A stretch of 6,131 nt of DNA, from positions 1 through 6,131 of the forward strand of contig MHDQ01000286.1 of assembly GCA_001803565.1 (NCBI GenBank), given 5' to 3'. A program made the translations under genes and the position numbers. This document shows positions 4,837 through 6,131 of the stretch, in pieces (position 1 is the first letter of the stretch; each line of letters begins with the position of its first letter). Source of the stretch: Nitrospinae bacterium RIFCSPLOWO2_12_FULL_45_22 (lineage in GTDB: Bacteria > 2-12-FULL-45-22). The notes under the pieces were generated by a model that worked only from the letters and a program-made list of their open reading frames with translations, had not been told where the DNA came from and did not search any database.

Positions 4837-6131
4837 ATGGAACATAATAGTTTAGAAAACCAGGCTGATGATACCTGGCTACCGAGTATGTGTGGCATGT
4901 GTATGAATTCGTGCGGCATACTGGTTCATCGTATAGATGGGAAGGTAGTAAAGATCGAGGGGAATCCAGAATGTCCCAATAGCCGGGGGCGACTGTGTCC
5001 CAAAGGGCAAGCGGGCATGATGCTCCTTTACGATCCCCACCGCTTAAAAACCCCGATGAAGCGGACAAACCCGCAAAAGGGTATTGGTATAGACCCTCAG
5101 TGGGTAGAGATCAGTTGGGAAGAGGCCCTTGATACCATAGCAGAGAAGCTCAAGCAGATAAGGAGCGAAGACCCCAGAAAAGTCATTTATGCCTATAATG
5201 TTTGTAATATCGCTAAGACTTTCTTTACTATGGCCTGGGCGGGGGCCTTTGGTACCCTAAACACTTATACCTCCGCTGGAATCCATTGTGGTATGCCGGG
5301 CCACCTATTCCGGGGATTAATGAGCGGTTCATGGTGGCATACTCCGGACTACAAATTTACCAACTATTTAATATCGGTAGGGTCAGGCGATGGCACTCAT
5401 TCAGGGTATGCCTTTACTTCTTTTGCACAACAATTTGCCGAGGCCAGGGCGAGGGGGATGAAGGTTATTGCCTTTGATCCATTATTGAGCCCTACCGCGG
5501 AAAAGGCCGATGAATGGGTACCAGTGAGGCCCGGTACCGATGGGGCATGGGCATTGGCCATGCTCAATGTAATCCTGAATGAGTTGGGTCAGTACGATAA
5601 AAAATATATCAAAGAACATACTAACGGCCCCTACCTGATCGGACCAGATGGCCATTATGTGAGAGACAAACAGACTAATAAACCAATGGTGTGGGACTTA
5701 ACGGAAGAGTGTGCTAAGCCTTTTGATGACCCCAACATAAGCGATTATGCCATTTTGGGTTCTTATAATGTCAATGGAGTAATATCTAAACCGGGCTTCC
5801 AGTTATTGAAAGACTGGGTCAAGAAGTATACCCCAGAGGAAGCAGAAAAGATAACTACTATACCAGCCAATACCATACGCCGCATAGCCAGCGAATATGT
5901 GAATGCTGCTAGGATAGGAAGCACTATAGTTATTGATGGTCATGAGCTACCTTATAGGCCCGCCTGTGTCCGAACATTCAAAGGACCAGACGGCCATAAG
6001 CACGCCACCCTTTCCGCCATGGCCTTAGAACTCTTAAACGAAGTTGTAGGGAATCCGGGTGCCGTAGGAGGCATCCTGGGAAATGCCTCCCGATGGTTCG
6101 GCTATCCTCAAACCAGTTTGCCTGCCTGGGA
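4837..6131 (+). CDS. Molybdopterin oxidoreductase with [4Fe-4S], 3' end cut by window
   Basis: The first 431 residues of a large molybdopterin enzyme of the DMSO reductase / formate dehydrogenase family, open to the window edge without a stop. Members bind a bis-pyranopterin Mo or W cofactor and run two-electron redox reactions (a few are non-redox hydratases). The N-terminal cluster motif is C19-x2-C22-x3-C26-x27-C54, followed by LCPKG (53-57) and DPHRLKTPMKR (66-76). A likely metal ligand is Cys151 in the HCGMPGH stretch (150-156), at the usual place for a Cys, Ser or SeCys ligand. A pterin-site block follows, with FDP, EKADEWVPVRPGTDGAWAL and nearby residues, about 207-248. There is no twin-arginine or other signal peptide, so it is probably cytoplasmic. 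GGAGGT at 4826-4831, 5 nt before the ATG, fixes the start. Family members are typically 650-900 aa, so about a third to a half is missing. Electron-transfer partners may lie beyond the window. Substrate not predictable. Confidence 0.93.
   Translation, partial: MEHNSLENQADDTWLPSMCGMCMNSCGILVHRIDGKVVKIEGNPECPNSRGRLCPKGQAGMMLLYDPHRLKTPMKRTNPQKGIGIDPQWVEISWEEALDTIAEKLKQIRSEDPRKVIYAYNVCNIAKTFFTMAWAGAFGTLNTYTSAGIHCGMPGHLFRGLMSGSWWHTPDYKFTNYLISVGSGDGTHSGYAFTSFAQQFAEARARGMKVIAFDPLLSPTAEKADEWVPVRPGTDGAWALAMLNVILNELGQYDKKYIKEHTNGPYLIGPDGHYVRDKQTNKPMVWDLTEECAKPFDDPNISDYAILGSYNVNGVISKPGFQLLKDWVKKYTPEEAEKITTIPANTIRRIASEYVNAARIGSTIVIDGHELPYRPACVRTFKGPDGHKHATLSAMALELLNEVVGNPGAVGGILGNASRWFGYPQTSLPAW

Noticed and set aside
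4704-5068. Minus-strand small genes across the inserted element and the start of the molybdoenzyme
   Set aside because: They overlap the clear cluster-binding N-terminus of the molybdoenzyme, have no ribosome site and no family resemblance.
5286-5477. Plus-strand 63-codon frame within the molybdoenzyme
   Set aside because: It is an out-of-frame shadow. The main frame stays open from 4837 to the window end with conserved pterin-binding sequence through this stretch.

Overview
The window carries five genes, all on the + strand, and reads as one anaerobic-metabolism operon. In order they are: a large (catalytic-barrel) subunit of an acyl-CoA mutase of the coenzyme B12-dependent methylmalonyl-CoA mutase superfamily (273-1985); two separate small B12-binding subunits (2001-2411 and 2425-2832); a second large mutase subunit (2899-4608); and the N-terminal 431 residues of a molybdopterin oxidoreductase with a [4Fe-4S] cluster (4837 to the window edge). 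Every gene has a good Shine-Dalgarno sequence. Mixed codon use with many AGA/AGG arginine and ATA isoleucine codons, moderate base composition, strong AGGAGG-type ribosome sites and this gene content suggest a strictly anaerobic bacterium, for example Desulfobacterota or Desulfotomaculum-like Bacillota. The taxon cannot be fixed from the sequence.

Region by region: bases 1-272 are a non-coding leader holding an 8-bp inverted repeat, a perfect tandem 10-bp repeat, a C(UUCG)G hairpin and a 10-bp hairpin just upstream of the first ribosome binding site. Bases 273-4608 are the large-small-small-large mutase cluster. Bases 4609-4836 hold a MITE-like inverted-repeat element of about 195 bp flanked by a 7-bp direct repeat. 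Removing one copy of the direct repeat plus the element would leave only 26 nt between the mutase and the molybdoenzyme gene, so the two were probably neighbours in one operon before the insertion.

The split architecture (about 570 aa plus about 136 aa) is that of isobutyryl-CoA, 2-hydroxyisobutyryl-CoA and archaeal-type methylmalonyl-CoA mutases. However, both large subunits lack residues that define the known enzymes. The near-invariant His of the GYH motif is Glu in the first and Asn in the second; the Tyr89-equivalent is Phe and Gly; and the carboxylate-binding Arg207-equivalent is absent from both. The barrel scaffold and the DxHxxG cobalamin motif are intact. My reading is a B12 carbon-skeleton mutase, or a pair of them acting together, with an unassigned acyl-CoA substrate, working alongside a cytoplasmic molybdenum or tungsten redox enzyme. 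The substrate cannot be named from sequence alone.
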